Shown here: positions 62,005 to 64,000 of the stretch, in pieces
Numbering within the stretch: the first letter of the stretch is position 1
How the letters are laid out: each line of letters opens with the position of its first letter
NCBI RefSeq assembly: GCF_017876395.1
Contig: NZ_JAGINX010000001.1
Coordinates: 2,604,001 to 2,668,000 of the forward strand
Reading direction: 5' to 3'
Source of the DNA: Nesterenkonia lacusekhoensis
GTDB taxonomy: Bacteria > Actinomycetota > Actinomycetes > Actinomycetales > Micrococcaceae
Length of the DNA stretch: 64,000 nucleotides
The notes under the pieces: model-generated
Database searches by the model: none
What the model was told of the DNA's origin: nothing
Seen by the model: the letters and a program-made list of their open reading frames with translations, nothing else
Program-made: the position numbers and the translations under genes

Positions 62005-63054
62005 TCAGGCCGAGGCGCCCAGGGCGGTGATGTTCTCCGGGAGCCGTTCGTTGCTGCCGTACATGAAGTGGTTGCTCATGTTCTCGGAGAACCGGTTGGC
62101 CTCCGTGGTGCGCCCGACGGCCTCAGCCACTTCGCGGATGTGCATCGGGGAAGCCCCGCAGCACACCCCCAGGTAGTTCACGCCCAGCTGATGGGCTTCC
62201 TGAGCCCAGGCACCGAGCTCGTAGCGGTTGTGGAAGAGCGGGTCCAGGGCGGTGGGGAAGGTGCGGCCATGCGGGGAGGGCGCGGAGGCGCGCACATCGG
62301 AGAGGTTGAAGAAGGTGGGCTCCTCCGCCGTCGTCCGGTAGGGGACGGGGAGCGCGCCCACGTGGCAGGAGACCTTCTCCCGGATCTTCCGCAGCCACGG
62401 CTGAATGGTCTCCGGGCCGCGGAAGCAGTTGAGCCCGACCACATCTGCCCCGCCCTGTTCCAGGCGCTGAGCGGTCTCCACGACGCCGACGCCGTCGGCC
62501 ATCTCCTCGAAGGCCATCGGTGCCAGGGTCAGCACCACCGGCAGGCCGCTGGCGCGGGCGATCTCGAGTGCGGCCAGCGCCTCTCCGGCGTAGTAGAAGG
62601 TCTCGCCGATGATGAGATCAGCGCCCTCCTCCACTGCCCAGCCGACCATCTCCTCGAACATGGTCCGCACCTCAGCCTGTTTGGCCGGATCGGCGGGGTC
62701 CCAGATGTTCGAGTTGGAGATGTTTCCGGCCATCAGATCCCCGGGACGGGCGTCGGCCACCTCGCGGGCGATGCGCAGCGCGGAGCGGTTCAGCGGCTCG
62801 AGCAGATCCTCTTTGCCGATCACCCGCATCTTCTCGCGGTGACCGTTATAGGTGAAGGCCTCGACGATGTCGGAGCCGGCCCGCTGGAAGTCCACGTGCA
62901 GGGACTTCAGCGCTTCGGGGAACTCCAGGGCGACTTCGGGAACGAACTCGCCCGCGCTGAGGTAACCGCGCCGCTCGAGTTCGAAGAGGAAGCCTTCGGC
63001 ACAGATGACGGGGCCGGCGTCGAGCCGCTCGGTCAGAGAGGTGGGGGCGGTCAT
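62005..63054 (-). CDS. Homocysteine S-methyltransferase (betaine-homocysteine type)
   Basis: 349 residues from the ATG at 63054 (AAAGGAG upstream). Zinc ligands: Cys in 'VVGLNCFRG' and the Cys pair in 'YLGVCCGASPMHIREVAEA'. 'AEGFLFELERRGYLSAGEFVPEVALEFPEALKSLHVDFQRAGSDIVEAFTYNG' matches the BHMT/MmuM family, which methylates homocysteine to methionine. The methyl donor is not certain; betaine would fit an osmolyte-using halotolerant host. A hairpin GGGGTCTTCAG/CTGAAGCCCC at 63,128-63,154 lies in the leader. Confidence 0.85.
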   Translation of the reverse strand: MTAPTSLTERLDAGPVICAEGFLFELERRGYLSAGEFVPEVALEFPEALKSLHVDFQRAGSDIVEAFTYNGHREKMRVIGKEDLLEPLNRSALRIAREVADARPGDLMAGNISNSNIWDPADPAKQAEVRTMFEEMVGWAVEEGADLIIGETFYYAGEALAALEIARASGLPVVLTLAPMAFEEMADGVGVVETAQRLEQGGADVVGLNCFRGPETIQPWLRKIREKVSCHVGALPVPYRTTAEEPTFFNLSDVRASAPSPHGRTFPTALDPLFHNRYELGAWAQEAHQLGVNYLGVCCGASPMHIREVAEAVGRTTEANRFSENMSNHFMYGSNERLPENITALGASA

Positions 63055-63260
63055 CACCGCTCCTTTCAGTCGTGGGACATGAAGCTGCCACGTGAAGGAG
63101 CGGCCGAGGCGAGGCCTCGCTTGGTCAGGGGTCTTCAGGAGAAGCTGAAGCCCCTTACGGCCGTGAACTGTTGATCATATCTGTGGCAGCACCCTGATCC
63201 TATCCCAAGACCGCCGCCACGCAGGGCATATGTTCAAAAGCGTCACATGAACACAAAGCG

Positions 63261-63989
63261 TCAGCGCGCCAGGTCGTCGAACTGCGAATGCGAGGAGGAG
63301 CGGGTGCTCTGTGCTCCGGGCGCACCGAATACGCGAACCTCGCCCAGCAGTGTCCAGCCCAGGTACTCGTAGAGCTCGCGGCCGTCCTCTGTGGCGACCA
63401 GCAACCCCTCTTCGACGTCCTGCTCCAGAGCGATGGCGATCAGCGCGCGGGTCACGAAGGTGCCCAGTCCCTGGCGCCGGTAGTCGGGCGAGGTGAAGAT
63501 GCGATCCAGGATCGCGTAGCTTCCCACGACGGCGACGCGGCCGCGAGCCGCCACCTGGGCCTCTGCGCCCTCGCCGTGCAGGACCGTGAACAGTGTCCAG
63601 CCCTCGAAGTCTTCGCGCTGAGTGGTGAAGCCCTCAGGAGTGATCGGATCCTCGACGTCCTGGGTGTCCATGTCCACGACCATCAGCTTCTCTTCGTCGC
63701 TGATCAGTTCCAGACCGTCGATCTCAGCGTCTTCGATCTCGGAGTCGGCAGTCTCGTCGTCGGGGCCGCTGATGATGGTGAGCAGACGCTTCGGGCTCTT
63801 GGCCACGCTGGAGGCGGCCTTGCGCAGGTCGCTGCCTTCGGGGGCGTAGATGACGTATTCCCACTCGTCAGAGTCGCCGGCGCGCAGGGCCGAATGGACG
63901 TTGCCCTCATGGCTGACGTCATAGTCATGGGTCCTCGCCCAGCCGGTCACCCAGTCTCGGACGAGTGCGTCGTTCAGCTCACTAGTCAT
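63261..63989 (-). CDS. GNAT family acetyltransferase
   Basis: 242 residues. The C-terminal GNAT core has 'ARGRVAVVGSYAILDRIFTSPDYRRQGLGTFVTRALIAIALEQDVEEGLLVATEDGRELYEYLGWTLLGEVRVF'; RRQGLG is the acetyl-CoA pyrophosphate loop. The N-terminal ~110 residues are a separate domain of unknown role. Substrate unknown. The window ends 11 bp after its start. Confidence 0.85.
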   Translation of the reverse strand: MTSELNDALVRDWVTGWARTHDYDVSHEGNVHSALRAGDSDEWEYVIYAPEGSDLRKAASSVAKSPKRLLTIISGPDDETADSEIEDAEIDGLELISDEEKLMVVDMDTQDVEDPITPEGFTTQREDFEGWTLFTVLHGEGAEAQVAARGRVAVVGSYAILDRIFTSPDYRRQGLGTFVTRALIAIALEQDVEEGLLVATEDGRELYEYLGWTLLGEVRVFGAPGAQSTRSSSHSQFDDLAR

Positions 63990-64000
63990 GCAACGACCAT

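Overview
The window is high-GC actinobacterial DNA. Gene content and order (GlxR-type Crp, MarP-like protease, Ssd-TadA-TadB-TadC with a DUF4244 pilin, a DUF1998 helicase, type II AroQ) fit the Micrococcales, family Micrococcaceae. Many proteins are acidic, which would suit a halotolerant genus such as Nesterenkonia, but that genus guess is inference.

Chromosomal left arm (1 to about 21.6 kb): a truncated ABC exporter, a metallophosphoesterase, a class A penicillin-binding protein, DUF4177, RidA, an ATP-grasp ligase, the Crp/Fnr regulator, a MarP-like membrane protease, AroQ, acetyl-CoA synthetase, endonuclease III and a NUDIX hydrolase. The tad pilus machinery ssd-tadA-tadB-tadC follows on the plus strand. 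After an acyltransferase, a DUF4031/HD protein, a thiamine-binding protein and an EamA transporter, the pilus minor-component genes tadG-like and tadE-like lie on the minus strand, downstream of the 3' half of the major pilin gene.

Integrated element (about 21,614 to 56,264, ~34.65 kb): a serine integrase starts 44 bp inside the left end. The element splits the DUF4244/Flp-type pilin gene: the 3' half is at 21.5-21.6 kb and the 5' half at 56.26-56.36 kb. The two halves join in frame into a ~64-residue pilin, and the element ends carry an inverted repeat expected of attP arms. The element carries a dense TGTCGGG repeat region, ArdA antirestriction protein, HTH regulators, a putative HEPN protein with a DUF6907 partner, a VirD4/TraG-like coupling protein interrupted by a class 3 mini-intein in its Walker A motif, small membrane proteins and lipoproteins, a relaxase with a MobC-like partner, an array of 11-bp repeats, and a P4-type primase/helicase. 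I see no VirB4-like ATPase, so it looks like an integrative mobilizable element rather than a self-sufficient conjugative one.

The element has collected passengers and damage. An IS3 truncates an EcoRI-type methylase. A second IS3 copy is broken by a nonsense codon and by an IS30. An ISL3 deletion derivative truncates the gene after the relaxase. A VWA surface protein with about 43 EDGGT repeats is out of frame with its LASTG wall-anchor tail because of a 5-bp insertion. There is also a thiamine salvage patch (TPP riboswitch, two TenA-family genes, a decayed thiD).

Chromosomal right arm (56.3 kb to end): the 5' pilin half, the methionine ABC transporter metNIQ with a probable SAM riboswitch leader, the DUF1998 helicase, a homocysteine S-methyltransferase and a GNAT acetyltransferase. 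The met genes and the methyltransferase form a methionine-supply theme.
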